Origin: Gp6-AA40 sp036274155
GTDB taxonomy: Bacteria > Acidobacteriota > Vicinamibacteria > Vicinamibacterales > UBA2999
Assembly: GCA_036274155.1 (NCBI GenBank)
Contig: DASUGH010000056.1
Span: forward strand, 1-64,000
DNA length: 64,000 nt
Direction: 5' to 3'
Positions 27,071 to 36,489 of this stretch are shown in pieces. Under the pieces are notes generated by a model. The model saw nothing but the letters and a program-made list of their open reading frames with translations. It was not told where the DNA came from and did no database searches. The translations under genes and the position numbers were made by a program. Numbering within the stretch: position 1 is the stretch's first letter; each line of letters begins with the position of its first letter.

Positions 27071-30000
27071 CAGAACGCGGTTCTCACTCGAAACTCGATC
27101 GCGTAGGTCTGGTCTTCGTTGCGCGACAGAATCCACGTCCAACGATCGCTCGCGTCGTACTCGAGCACGATCAGCTCGTCACGAGTCGAGGCCGACATCC
27201 TCCGGGCGTAGGTCAGGAAGAGCTGCGGCGAGGGCTGGCTCGTGATGATCATGCGAGCCCCTGGCTCCGGCCGCGCCGACTGAAGGTTGGGATCGATGAG
27301 CGTCGGCGTGATCGAAAAATTGACCCCGAGGGTGCGCTCGACCGTCTGGTTGATTGGCGACGAGATTGGCGCGGCCAGCTGCTGCGCGGCCAGCTCGCGC
27401 AGAAACTGATCCTGCGTGGTGGTGTCGCCGCGGGCCCGCCGCAGCTCGGAGTCCTGGCCGGGCGGCACGTCGCTGATGAGCAGCGCATAGATCTCCGGGT
27501 TCGACAGCGGCGGATCCGACGTGAACACTGGCGGACCGTCCAGCGTATTGCCGGAGCCACGCACGTTGACGGTGATGCGGTAGGTCTCGCCGGGCACGCG
27601 CACGCGCGCCTCGGCTTCGATGTCGTACGAGAACTCGATCTTCGACGGGTTGGTGAAGTACACCGTGCCCTGCGTCACGGTGTATCGCTTGCCGAAGGCG
27701 CGAATCTCGCCGCCGCGATCGAGCTCCATGTCGCCGGAAAGTACCGGCTGGTCGAACGTGCCGCGCAGCTCGAGGTTGGCGCTCGACTTGACGCGGGCGC
27801 TGAGGTCGCCGGTGTTCTGCACCCGGATCGACGACTCCGCGCGGATCAGGATTCCGTCATAGGTGAGCGGCAGCGAGAGCGCTTCCTCCTGCGGCACCGG
27901 CGGCGCGGTGTCGCCGGTGAGCAGCGAGAGCAGCACGTTCGGGTTCGGGAACGGCTGCTGGTAGAGCGCGTCGATCACGCGGACCTCGCCGTCCAGGTGC
28001 ATGTCGGGGAACGTGCCACGCAGCGTCAGCCGTTCGATATCGACGGCCGAGCGCATGCCCTGCGGATAGTTGACGCGGACACCCTGCCCGGCGACCGACG
28101 ACATGGTGATGTTCATCTGGCCGGGCAGGTAGCCCTGCTTCTCGATCGTCCCTTCGAACTGCACGAGACCGCCGCGTCCGAGCTCCGCGGTGAGGCCATC
28201 GACGGTTACGCCCGTTTCCGTGAAGGTGATCGGTCCGGAAATCTGCTCGAGCGCCAGCGGTGCCCCGAAATGCCGGATGCGGCCGTTCTCGATCTGCAGC
28301 GTGCCTCTGACGACCGGATCGCGCAGCGCCCCGCTGATCGTTGCGGAGAGCGTGGCATTGCCGCGGCTCGAAATGCGCGGGTCGAAGGCCTGCAGCAGCG
28401 CCAGGCTGGCGAGGCCCGACACACTCATCGACACCGTCTCGTCCTCGACGCCGACTTCACCGGAAATCTGCAGCCTGGTGTCGTTCCCAAACAGGCCGGC
28501 CGGTTTGGCCACCCTGACGGTATTGCGATCGAACTCGATGTCGAACGGCCCCGCATTCGTCAGCTGGTAATCGAACAGCCGCATGTCGAGCTCGGTCACG
28601 TGCGTCGAGACGGCGAGTGTCTCCGGCCGGGCGAGCGGCCCTTTCACGTTGACCACGCCGCTCACGATCGCCGTGGTGAACGGTGACAGGCGCGGATCGA
28701 AGGCGCGCACGTACGGATCGAGCGACGTCTTGTTCACGTTGAAACGGACGTCGACCTCCCTGTCGGCGTCCAGATTCATCGTGCCGAGGATGTCGACGTC
28801 GAGACGAGGAGAAGCCACCTCCGCATCGAGCATCATCGTGTCGCCGGTGATCGCCAGCGACTTGACGTTCACCTGCCCGATGCCCTCGTCAGCAACGAAG
28901 AGGTCGCGGATGGTTCCGGTCACGGTGTAGTGCGGTGAATCGAAATTGCCGTTGCCAATCGCGTGGAAGTCGATGAGGCCGGAGAGCGGCAGCCCCTCGG
29001 GGGCGTTGTCGCGAACCAGCTTGACCGCCTCGACCGGGATCGGAACGGTGCTGGCGAAATCGAAGGAGTACATCCCGTCCCAGTCGACGTACGCGGCGCC
29101 GCTGCCCCGTCCGCCGCCTTTCATCATCTCGAAGGCCGTGAGACGCAGCCCTTTGCCCTCGAGCGCCACCGCCGCCTTCGCCGAATCGAGCGGCTCTCCG
29201 TACGCCACGGCGTCCTTGATCTCCATCGTGCCGTAGCCCAGAGGATTGCGGTAGTTGCCGACGATGTGGAACTCGCCGGAGAACAGGCCATCGAGCGGGT
29301 ACCGATCGAACGTGAACGCGTGTCGGAGATCGACCACGGGACGGTTCACCAGTGTGACCGTGGCGTTGATCTCCTCGCCGCCGTCCTTGCGCGGAAAGCC
29401 GAGCGAGAAGCGCCCGTCAGCCGTGATCGTCGACGCTCCGCTCGTGATGACCGTGTCCTTCAGGTCCGCGTAGCCGTTCTCGATGATCCCGTGGCCGCGC
29501 ACCGAACCCCACTCCACATCCCACGCACGCATCTTCTCGCCCGAGAAGGACGCCAGCTCGATTCGCGGACGCCTGACGTCGTTGAGCAGCAGGCCGTCGA
29601 CCGCGCCGTACCCGCCAATCTCGATCGTCGAGGTCGGCGACCCGAGCGCGGTCAGCATCGCGGCAAACGTCCGGTAGCTCTCCTGCCAGTCGGCGCTGCT
29701 CACGTGAAACGGAATCCGCGACCCGGCTCCTCCCGTCGTCGTCTCGCCTTCGAAGCGGACGAAGGTTCGCTGCGTGGCGAGAGAGCTTGGCAGGAGGCGG
29801 AGCGAACCCGGCGCCATCTGGAACGCCAGATCGCCACCGACCGGTATGGGGATGAGAGGCGCCAGCGGAGCCGCCGGCCCACGTGGCAGGCGACCTTGCT
29901 CGATGAGCTGCACCGGCAGCTGTTCGGTCATCAGCGTGGTGCCCGGCGGAGGAGTGACGTGGAGCGCGCTCGTCAGCTGATAGCCGGCAGAGTAGCGTCC

Positions 30001-31278
30001 GAGCGGCCATTTCAGATTCAGCGTGCCCGAGAGTCCTCCCGCCAGCCGCATGCCCTCGACTTCGTAGAAATCGAAGAGCCGCTGCAAGCTGAGATTGGCC
30101 AGCGTGGCGGTGAAACGCGCCGTCGCCCTGACGTCGCGCACGCCGAGCGGCGACATCTCATAGCCGAAGCGCGCCCGGCCGCCATAGAGATCGGCGCTCG
30201 CGTCGGTGACCGCCAGCCGTCGCGGCGTCCATCGGACGGAGCCGCGCAGGTTGTCGAATCGATAATCGTTGGCACCGACGTTGACGCCCGCCCGTCCGCT
30301 CGCGAACGTTCCAAAGAGTTCGCGTCCGGTCCCACTCGTCCCGCCGGGACGCCGCTCCTTGAAGAGATGGAAATAGCCCTCGAAGCGTCCGGTGCCGGCA
30401 AGCTTGAACGATTCGTGGGCGAAAAAGAGCTCCCGCATCCGCTTGAAGTCCATCTCCGATTCGATGCGGAACATCATCTCGGGGAAGAACTTCAGGTTGA
30501 CGTCGCCGGTGACCATCGACTTCGCGCCGTCGCTCGCCAGGGCGATTCTGTCGAACAGGATCCGGCTGCCATCGATCTTGAACGTCGAGTCGACCTCGGC
30601 GCCGAACGGCACGTAGTCCTGGATGGCGATCGTCCCGTTGGAGAAGCGCGCCTGCCCGCGATACTCGCCGGCGGGCTTCGCGACGATGATGTCGACGTTG
30701 CGCGTGACGATGCTCCACGGCGTCCCGTGGTCTTCATACGTGAACGCGCCGCGATGCGCCCGGACCCAGCGCAACGTGGTGGTCCACCCGCTCTTCCGAT
30801 CTGAAGTCGGCTTCGGCGCCAGCTTCGGCAGATTGTGTTTCCCGCTCGGCAGCATCTCGAGATAGATCTGCCAGTCGGTCATCTCGATCGAGTCGAGCAC
30901 CACCTGTTTGTGGAACAGCGTGCTCCAGGCGAGCGTCACCTCGATGTGCTTTGCCGTGAGCCACGGACGCGCTTCGGCCGTGAAGCCCTCGATCACGAGG
31001 TCGTCGATGAGAAACCTGCCGGTCCAGAGGCGGAAGCTCAGCCTGCCGATGTGCAGTGGGCGCTCCAAATACTTAAGGCCGGCCTGCTCGGCATACGATT
31101 TGGCGTCCTGGCCCAGAATCCGGACCGCCCCCATGTCGACCGTGATGCTCGTCACGATAGCAACCGCGAGAATGACGGCACACGTCGCCACCACGCGGCG
31201 CACGAACGTGCGCGCCGTCGAGATTGCCGGATGCGCGCCAAGCGCCCTGGCCCGGTGGTAGACCGTCGTCAACTTCAC
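27070..31278 (-). CDS. TamB-like translocation/assembly module protein
   Basis: This 1402-residue protein has a single N-terminal membrane helix (VATCAVILAVAIVTSITVDM) and a very long beta-rich body typical of AsmA/TamB proteins, which form a hydrophobic groove spanning the periplasm. The C-terminal ~300 residues are the conserved TamB (DUF490) region: GSGNTLDGPPVFTSDPPLS then EIYALLISDVPPGQ, TLGVNFSITPTLIDP and YDIEAEARVRVPG. TamB and relatives move phospholipids between membranes or help insert barrel proteins. It starts 31 bp after the biotin carrier gene and is coupled to the Omp85 gene by a 1-nt stop/start overlap, so the two are made together. Confidence 0.9.
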   Translation of the reverse strand: MKLTTVYHRARALGAHPAISTARTFVRRVVATCAVILAVAIVTSITVDMGAVRILGQDAKSYAEQAGLKYLERPLHIGRLSFRLWTGRFLIDDLVIEGFTAEARPWLTAKHIEVTLAWSTLFHKQVVLDSIEMTDWQIYLEMLPSGKHNLPKLAPKPTSDRKSGWTTTLRWVRAHRGAFTYEDHGTPWSIVTRNVDIIVAKPAGEYRGQARFSNGTIAIQDYVPFGAEVDSTFKIDGSRILFDRIALASDGAKSMVTGDVNLKFFPEMMFRIESEMDFKRMRELFFAHESFKLAGTGRFEGYFHLFKERRPGGTSGTGRELFGTFASGRAGVNVGANDYRFDNLRGSVRWTPRRLAVTDASADLYGGRARFGYEMSPLGVRDVRATARFTATLANLSLQRLFDFYEVEGMRLAGGLSGTLNLKWPLGRYSAGYQLTSALHVTPPPGTTLMTEQLPVQLIEQGRLPRGPAAPLAPLIPIPVGGDLAFQMAPGSLRLLPSSLATQRTFVRFEGETTTGGAGSRIPFHVSSADWQESYRTFAAMLTALGSPTSTIEIGGYGAVDGLLLNDVRRPRIELASFSGEKMRAWDVEWGSVRGHGIIENGYADLKDTVITSGASTITADGRFSLGFPRKDGGEEINATVTLVNRPVVDLRHAFTFDRYPLDGLFSGEFHIVGNYRNPLGYGTMEIKDAVAYGEPLDSAKAAVALEGKGLRLTAFEMMKGGGRGSGAAYVDWDGMYSFDFASTVPIPVEAVKLVRDNAPEGLPLSGLIDFHAIGNGNFDSPHYTVTGTIRDLFVADEGIGQVNVKSLAITGDTMMLDAEVASPRLDVDILGTMNLDADREVDVRFNVNKTSLDPYVRAFDPRLSPFTTAIVSGVVNVKGPLARPETLAVSTHVTELDMRLFDYQLTNAGPFDIEFDRNTVRVAKPAGLFGNDTRLQISGEVGVEDETVSMSVSGLASLALLQAFDPRISSRGNATLSATISGALRDPVVRGTLQIENGRIRHFGAPLALEQISGPITFTETGVTVDGLTAELGRGGLVQFEGTIEKQGYLPGQMNITMSSVAGQGVRVNYPQGMRSAVDIERLTLRGTFPDMHLDGEVRVIDALYQQPFPNPNVLLSLLTGDTAPPVPQEEALSLPLTYDGILIRAESSIRVQNTGDLSARVKSSANLELRGTFDQPVLSGDMELDRGGEIRAFGKRYTVTQGTVYFTNPSKIEFSYDIEAEARVRVPGETYRITVNVRGSGNTLDGPPVFTSDPPLSNPEIYALLISDVPPGQDSELRRARGDTTTQDQFLRELAAQQLAAPISSPINQTVERTLGVNFSITPTLIDPNLQSARPEPGARMIITSQPSPQLFLTYARRMSASTRDELIVLEYDASDRWTWILSRNEDQTYAIEFRVRTAF

Positions 31279-31309
31279 CGCTTCCGTCGCCTCTCGTCCG
31301 CTCCCTCGA

Positions 31310-31864
31310 TCACGTCAGGACCACCAGCACCGTCTTCGGTTCGACGAGTGCCCCCTCCACGACGGCAACCTCGCTCACCGTGCCCCGCCGCGGCGAGCGC
31401 AGCTCGTTTTCCATCTTCATGGCCTCGACGACGACCAGCGGCTGGCGCGCCTCGACCTCGTCTCCAGGCTTGACCAGCACCTTGACGATTCTGCCCGGCA
31501 TCGGCGCGGTGATGCGTGCCGGGCCCGTTCCTGCGGTTGACGCACCGTCGCTCTGCCTGATGCGTCCCCGCAGCTGCGGGACGGACACCTCGATAGCACG
31601 GCCGTCCACGACCACCGTGAACTGCCCGTCTCCCTGGTCCCCGATCCCGATGTCGTAGCTACGATACGCACGGGTGGCGGCAGCGCCGTCCGCGTCATCC
31701 TGACGCCCCGCGCTGTCGGCCGGCGGGCCAACGAGCAGCAGCCAGCGCCCTCCCACGCGGGTCGCCATGGCCTCGACGGTCCGCCCGTCGATGGTGATGA
31801 TTCTCGCGTGACGAGACGAGCGCACCTCGACGGTTCGGAGCGTTCCGTTGATCTCGAGGTCCAC
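31310..31864 (-). CDS. Biotin carboxyl carrier (biotinyl domain) protein
   Basis: The C-terminal ~75 residues form a biotinyl domain with the EAMKMEN sequence; the Lys near 150 carries biotin. It reads ARITAPMPGRIVKVLVKPGDEVEARQPLVVVEAMKME. The upstream ~110 residues form a beta-rich domain (LEINGTLRTVEVRSSRHARIITIDG) as in propionyl- and methylcrotonyl-CoA carboxylase alpha chains between the biotin carboxylase and the biotinyl domain. The proposed start is the GTG at 31864, just after the carboxylase stop at 31866; an ATG-like longer start at 31936 would overlap that gene by 70 nt. Together the two genes look like a split carboxylase alpha subunit. The carboxyltransferase is not in this window. 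Confidence 0.85.
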   Translation of the reverse strand: MDLEINGTLRTVEVRSSRHARIITIDGRTVEAMATRVGGRWLLLVGPPADSAGRQDDADGAAATRAYRSYDIGIGDQGDGQFTVVVDGRAIEVSVPQLRGRIRQSDGASTAGTGPARITAPMPGRIVKVLVKPGDEVEARQPLVVVEAMKMENELRSPRRGTVSEVAVVEGALVEPKTVLVVLT

Positions 31865-31865
31865 G

Positions 31866-33449
31866 TCAGTGACGCAGCGCGTCGATCCGCGCTCGACGCT
31901 TCCATCCGCCTGCTCCACGCCCCTGGCTGCCGGCATCCATACCGACGAGGGAGCTGCCGCTCGGGTCGTTCACACGAGAGCGAGACCGAGTCGAGTCCCC
32001 ACCGGCCGTCCGCGTCCCGAGCTCCAGCGCCAGGGCCATCGCTGCGACCTCTTCCAGTGACAGGTCCTGTTCGGAAAACGGCCGGCCCTGCCGCTGGTGC
32101 AAGAGTTCGTCCAGATACCCAGTATGGAACGCGCCCGCGTCGAAGGCGGGTTGGCGCAGCAGCCATGTGAAAAAAGGGACCGTCGTGCGAATGCCGAGCA
32201 CCTCGTACTCGCGGAGGGCCCGGCGCATCCGCGCGATGGCTTGTGCTCTATCCTGACCCCACGCGATCAGCTTCGAGATCAGCGGATCGTAGTCAATCGG
32301 CACCTCCCCGCCCGCGTCGGCGCTCCCATCGTCGCGGATACCGGGACCGGCAGGTACGCGAAGCGCAGCGACCGGCCCCGGCGACGGCAGAAAGCCGGCG
32401 TCGGCGTCTTCGGCGTAGATCCGGCACTCGATCGCGTGTCCTCTGGGCGTCAACACCTCTCCGGCGTCGAGCGACAGCCGTTCGCCACGGGCGATCCGAA
32501 TCTGCCATTCCACGAGGTCGACGCCGGTCACCGCCTCAGTGATTGGATGCTCGACCTGGAGCCGGGTGTTCATTTCGAGGAAGTAGAACCGCCCGCGCTC
32601 GTCCAGAAGGAACTCGATCGTCCCGGCGTTCGTGTATCCGGCCGCGCCCGCCACGGCAGCAGCCGCGCCCGCCAGGCGAGCGCGCAGCTCCGGGGAGACG
32701 CTCGGCGACGGAGTCTCTTCCAGCAGCTTCTGATGTCGACGCTGAATCGAGCACTCGCGCTCGACGAACGGCAGCACGGTGCCATGGTGATCGGCGAGCA
32801 GCTGCACCTCGACATGACGCGGACGTTCAAGCCGCTGTTCGAGGTAGATGGCCGAGTCGCCAAAGGCAGCTCCCGCTTCTGATCGCGCAGCACGGATGGC
32901 GCCCGGCAGCTCCTCCGGAACACCAACCGTGCGCATCCCTTTCCCGCCGCCGCCGGCCACGGCCTTGACCATGACTGGATAGCCGATCTCCGCGGCAGCC
33001 GCGGCGATATCGGCGGCGCTGGCGGTGACGGGAATGAAGTTTTTCGTTCCCGGAACGACCGGCACGCCGGCAGCAATCGCGGCGCCGCGGGCGGCCGTCT
33101 TGCTGCCCATGAGCTCGATGGCGTCGGCTGAGGGGCCGATGAAGGTGACGCCGGCGTCACGACAGGCAGCGGCGAACGCCGCATTCTCGGAGAGGAAGCC
33201 ATAGCCCGGGTGCACGGCGTCGGCGCCGGAGGCGCGGACAGCGTCGAGAATCCTGTCCACGCGAAGGTAGCTTTCCGAAGCGGGGCTCGGGCCGAGATGG
33301 CACGCCTCATCCGCCATCCTGACGTGACGCGCGCCACGATCAGCGTCGGAATACACGGCCACGGAAGCCAGCCCCAGATCGCGGCACGCGCGGACGATAC
33401 GCACGGCGATCTCGCCGCGGTTGGCGATCAGAATTTTGCGCAAGACCAA
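31866..33449 (-). CDS. Biotin carboxylase subunit of an acyl-CoA carboxylase
   Basis: The enzyme uses ATP and bicarbonate to carboxylate biotin. The 527-residue protein has the N-terminal nucleotide fold KILIANRGEIAVRIVRACRDLG, the HPGYGFLSENAAFA motif, the ATP-grasp glycine loop VKAVAGGGGKGMR, the ERECSIQRRHQKLLEETPSP block and EMNTRLQVEHPITEAVTGVDLV with its catalytic Arg and Glu. HAIECRIYAED and an EYEVLGIRTTVPF C-terminal domain follow. The last ~50 residues are a Gly/Ser/Arg tail. At this length with an adjacent separate carrier it resembles acetyl-, propionyl- or methylcrotonyl-CoA carboxylases; the acyl-CoA specificity lies with the missing carboxyltransferase. Confidence 0.93.
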   Translation of the reverse strand: MVLRKILIANRGEIAVRIVRACRDLGLASVAVYSDADRGARHVRMADEACHLGPSPASESYLRVDRILDAVRASGADAVHPGYGFLSENAAFAAACRDAGVTFIGPSADAIELMGSKTAARGAAIAAGVPVVPGTKNFIPVTASAADIAAAAAEIGYPVMVKAVAGGGGKGMRTVGVPEELPGAIRAARSEAGAAFGDSAIYLEQRLERPRHVEVQLLADHHGTVLPFVERECSIQRRHQKLLEETPSPSVSPELRARLAGAAAAVAGAAGYTNAGTIEFLLDERGRFYFLEMNTRLQVEHPITEAVTGVDLVEWQIRIARGERLSLDAGEVLTPRGHAIECRIYAEDADAGFLPSPGPVAALRVPAGPGIRDDGSADAGGEVPIDYDPLISKLIAWGQDRAQAIARMRRALREYEVLGIRTTVPFFTWLLRQPAFDAGAFHTGYLDELLHQRQGRPFSEQDLSLEEVAAMALALELGTRTAGGDSTRSRSRVNDPSGSSLVGMDAGSQGRGAGGWKRRARIDALRH

Positions 33450-33625
33450 GCGATTCTAGCACTTGCGTCTGCCGCGACGGCTGCCGAGATGCCTGTCACC
33501 ATGGCCGGATCCCCGTGCGTCATCAGCGGCTGATTCGGTCACTGAGAGCGATTCACCTCCAGGTTGACACGCTCGACGCCGAGCGCTAGCGTCCGCACGT
33601 TGGGCGAATCACGAGGAGGCTCAAG

Positions 33626-35791
33626 ATGGCCGGAAGAGCTTTGCATCTGCGAACGATGGTCGTCACGGCGCTCAGCGTAGTGCTGGTCCTCGGCGGCATC
33701 GGCATTGGCCAGGTTGCCCCCCGCACGGTCTCCGTCGACAACGATGACATCGGTGGGGTCGTCACCGGGGCACGCGGTCCTGAAGCCGGCGTATGGGTCA
33801 TCGCCGAGAGCACCGACCTCCCCACACGACTCATCAAAAGCGTGGTCACCGACGATCAGGGGCGGTATCTGATTCCCGATCTGCCGAAGGCGAACTACGA
33901 CATCTGGGTCCGCGGCTACGGGCTCGTCGACTCACCGAAGACGAAGTCGGCGCCCGGCAACGTGCTGGCGCTTTCCGCCGTGGCGGCGCCGAGCCCCAAG
34001 GCGGCCGCCGAGTACTACCCGGCGCAGTACTGGCTGGCGCTGCTGCAGGTTCCAGCAAAGAGCGAGTTCCCGGGCACGGGCCCCGGCGGAAACGGGATCT
34101 CGACCAACGTGAAAAGCCAGGGCGAGTGGATTCGGAACATCGTCAACACAGATGGCTGCACCGGGTGCCATCAGATGGGGAACCGCGCGACGCGTGAGAT
34201 TCCGAAGGCGCTCGGCGCGTTTCCCTCGCCGGCTGCCGCATGGGATCGCCGTGTGCAGTCTGGTCAGGCAGGCGCCGGCATGAGCGCCCGCTTTTCGCAG
34301 GTAGGCCGCGACCGGGCTCTGGCGATGTGGGGCGACTGGTCCGAACGCATTGCGAAGGGCGAGCTCCCCACGGCCACGCCACCCAGACCGCAAGGCCAGG
34401 AGCGCAACGTCGTCGTGACGATGTGGGACTGGGCGGATCCGAAGACATACCTTCACGATGAGATCGCCAGCGACAAGCGCAATCCCACCGTGAACGCGAA
34501 CGGCCCGATCTACGGCGCCCTCGAAGAAAGCGCCGACTACATGCCGGTCGTCGATCCGGTCCGCAACACCGCGACCAAAGTGCAGCTTCAGGTCCGCGAT
34601 CCACAGACGCCGGGCCCGCCCGCCCCGGCGAAGCCCTCGGCCTACTGGGGCGAAGAAGCGATCTGGTCTGCGAAGACGACGGCACACAGCTTTGCGATGG
34701 ACGAACAGGCGCGCGTCTGGGTGGCCGCGCGAATCCGTCCTGCGCAGACGCCGGCGTTCTGCCGCCAGGGCTCGAAGCATCCATCGGCGGTGGCGTATCC
34801 GCTCGCCCAGAGCAATCGCCAGATGCAGCTCTACGACCCGAAGTCGAAACAGGTGACAACGATCGACACCTGCTTCGGCACGCATCACCTGAACTTCGAT
34901 AACAACGGCGTGTTGTGGTTCACCGGCGGCGGTCCGGTGGAAGGCTGGTTCGACACCAGGATCTACGACAAAACCAAGGACGAGGCACAGGCGCAGGGCT
35001 GGACGGTGTTCGTGCTCGACACCAACGGCAACGGCAAACGGGATGCGTACGTCGAGCCGGATCAGCCGATCGATCCCGCGAAAGACAAGCGCATCAACGC
35101 GCCGTTCTACGGCGTGGCTCCGAGCCCCGCGGACGGGTCGATCTGGGGATCCGTCATGGGCATGCCTGGTTCGCTCGTCCGGCTGGTGCCGGGGACGAAT
35201 CCGTCGACGACCGCGCTCTCCGAGATTTACGAAGTGCCCTGGAACAACCCGAAGGCTTCCGCTCAGGGCTACGCGCCTCGTGGAATGGACGTCGACAGCA
35301 ACGGCGTGGTGTGGACCGTCCTGTCGAGCGGCCATCTCGCCAGCTTCGATCGCCGGAAGTGCAAGGGACCGCTCAACGGTCCGACCGCGACCGGTCAGCA
35401 CTGCCCGGAAGGCTGGACGCTTCACGCACTGCCCGGCCCGAACTATAAAGGCGCCACCGAATCCGGCAGCGCCGACTCGGCGTACTACAACTTCGTCGAT
35501 CGCTTCAACATGCTCGGTCTTGGAAAAGACGTGTCGCTCGCGACCGGCAACGAGTCGGAGGGGCTGCTCGCACTCGTCGACGGGAAGTTCCTGACCTTCC
35601 GAGTGCCTTACCCGATGGGCTTCTATGCCAAGGGCATGGATGGGCGTATCGACGATCCGAAGGCCGGCTGGAAGGGTAAGGCGATCTGGACGACGTACGC
35701 CACGCGGGCGCCGTTCCACACCGAGACCGGAAAGGGCACGACGAGCAAGCTGGTGAAGTTCCAGGTCCGACAGAGTCCGCTGGACAAGTAG
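33626..35791 (+). CDS. Exported propeller protein with CxxCH haem site and carboxypeptidase-regulatory-like domain
   Basis: The 721-residue protein starts with a signal peptide (VVTALSVVLVLGGIGIG) after an AGGAGG Shine-Dalgarno. Residues ~40-115 form a carboxypeptidase-regulatory-like beta sandwich (IGGVVTGARGPEAGVWVIAE, TDDQGRYLIPDLPKANYDIWVRGYG). Next comes a CTGCH motif (about 177-181), the binding site of one c-type haem. The rest resembles a lyase-like beta-propeller, with repeats such as HLNFDNNGVLWFTGGGPV, GVAPSPADGSIWGSVMG and GMDVDSNGVVWTVLSSGHLASFDRRKC. I infer a periplasmic electron-transfer or sensory protein. Several long paralogues of this layout exist in Acidobacteria, as I recall, but no reaction is established. 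It stands alone in its orientation. Confidence 0.8.
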   Translation: MAGRALHLRTMVVTALSVVLVLGGIGIGQVAPRTVSVDNDDIGGVVTGARGPEAGVWVIAESTDLPTRLIKSVVTDDQGRYLIPDLPKANYDIWVRGYGLVDSPKTKSAPGNVLALSAVAAPSPKAAAEYYPAQYWLALLQVPAKSEFPGTGPGGNGISTNVKSQGEWIRNIVNTDGCTGCHQMGNRATREIPKALGAFPSPAAAWDRRVQSGQAGAGMSARFSQVGRDRALAMWGDWSERIAKGELPTATPPRPQGQERNVVVTMWDWADPKTYLHDEIASDKRNPTVNANGPIYGALEESADYMPVVDPVRNTATKVQLQVRDPQTPGPPAPAKPSAYWGEEAIWSAKTTAHSFAMDEQARVWVAARIRPAQTPAFCRQGSKHPSAVAYPLAQSNRQMQLYDPKSKQVTTIDTCFGTHHLNFDNNGVLWFTGGGPVEGWFDTRIYDKTKDEAQAQGWTVFVLDTNGNGKRDAYVEPDQPIDPAKDKRINAPFYGVAPSPADGSIWGSVMGMPGSLVRLVPGTNPSTTALSEIYEVPWNNPKASAQGYAPRGMDVDSNGVVWTVLSSGHLASFDRRKCKGPLNGPTATGQHCPEGWTLHALPGPNYKGATESGSADSAYYNFVDRFNMLGLGKDVSLATGNESEGLLALVDGKFLTFRVPYPMGFYAKGMDGRIDDPKAGWKGKAIWTTYATRAPFHTETGKGTTSKLVKFQVRQSPLDK

Positions 35792-35850
35792 ACACGCTGG
35801 ACATCGGCTGAAGCGTGAGACCCCAGCCTGCCGCGAGCTCCGCGGCTGCG

Positions 35851-35856
35851 TATAAT
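35851..35856 (+). promoter_or_regulatory. -10 element TATAAT, leaderless promoter of the toxin-antitoxin-like pair
   Basis: A perfect TATAAT ends 7 nt before the ATG at 35864, and no Shine-Dalgarno is present. A start at the usual distance would fall at the start codon. Confidence 0.65.
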
Positions 35857-35863
35857 GCTTCGG

Positions 35864-36085
35864 ATGGCTGAGGTTTCGCGCAACCGGGCGGCGCGGATCG
35901 TCACTCGCCGCTTCGCGTCATCCGCGGAGGCAGATCGACACGACCTGGAGTACTGGCTGCAGATACCGGAGCGTGATCGCGTACTACAGGCCTGGCGGCT
36001 CAGTCAGGAGCTCTGGAAACTCCGCGGCGAATGGCGCGATGAACCCGGACTTTGTCGATCTGTTGCGCGCGTTCATCGCCGCTGA
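35864..36085 (+). CDS. Small protein upstream of a nucleotidyltransferase, antitoxin-like
   Basis: The 73-residue product (ATG at 35864) begins MAEVSRNRAARIVTRRFASSAEADRHDLEYWLQIPERDRVLQAWRLSQELWKL. The DLEYWLxxPxxxRLxxxxxLxxxLW pattern recurs in small proteins encoded just before AbiEii-type or MNT-type nucleotidyltransferases in many bacteria. These are usually considered helper or antitoxin components. Its 3' end overlaps the nucleotidyltransferase start by 47 nt in another frame, which implies coupled translation. The pair is probably a minimal toxin-antitoxin-like module; its mode of action is not proved here. Confidence 0.65.
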   Translation: MAEVSRNRAARIVTRRFASSAEADRHDLEYWLQIPERDRVLQAWRLSQELWKLRGEWRDEPGLCRSVARVHRR

Positions 36086-36470
36086 CGTTCGCTTCCTCAT
36101 TGTGGGAGCCTACGCACTTGCGCTGCACGGTCGGCCGCGAGCGACGGGCGACCTCGATGTCTGGGTCGACGCGACACCGCAGAATGCCGTGCGCGTCATC
36201 AATGCGCTCACAGCCTTCGGCGCTCCGCTCGCAGACGTCTCCGTCGACGACTTCAGCCGCGAGGGCGTGACCTACCAGATTGGCGTCGCACCGGCGCGCA
36301 TCGACATCTTGACCGAGCTGACGGGTCTCACGTTCGCCGAGGCATGGCCGGATCGGATGCGGCGTCCGTTTGGGGAGATCGAAGTCGACTTCATCGGTCG
36401 CACCGCCTTCATCCGCAACAAGCGGGCAACCGGTCGGGCGAAGGACCTCGCCGACATCGAAGGGTTGTAG
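36039..36470 (+). CDS. AbiEii-type nucleotidyltransferase, toxin-like
   Basis: The 143-residue protein starts at the ATG at 36039, inside the preceding gene. VRFLIVGAYALALHGRPRATGDLDVWVDATPQNAVRVINAL gives the nucleotidyltransferase core: the G(A/S)xAL motif followed by TGDLDVWV, where two aspartates bind metal. IDILTELTGLTFAEAW and EVDFIGRTAFIRNKRATGRAKDLADI continue the fold, the latter matching the family's KLAxGRxKDxxDL helix. In type IV systems such as AbiE or MenT/MNT, toxins transfer nucleotides to RNA or tRNA. No separate large AbiEi-type antitoxin is present. The glycosyltransferase-like gene converges from the right, 19 bp away. Confidence 0.75.
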   Translation: MNPDFVDLLRAFIAADVRFLIVGAYALALHGRPRATGDLDVWVDATPQNAVRVINALTAFGAPLADVSVDDFSREGVTYQIGVAPARIDILTELTGLTFAEAWPDRMRRPFGEIEVDFIGRTAFIRNKRATGRAKDLADIEGL

Positions 36471-36489
36471 CGATCCGGAGTAAGTCTCC

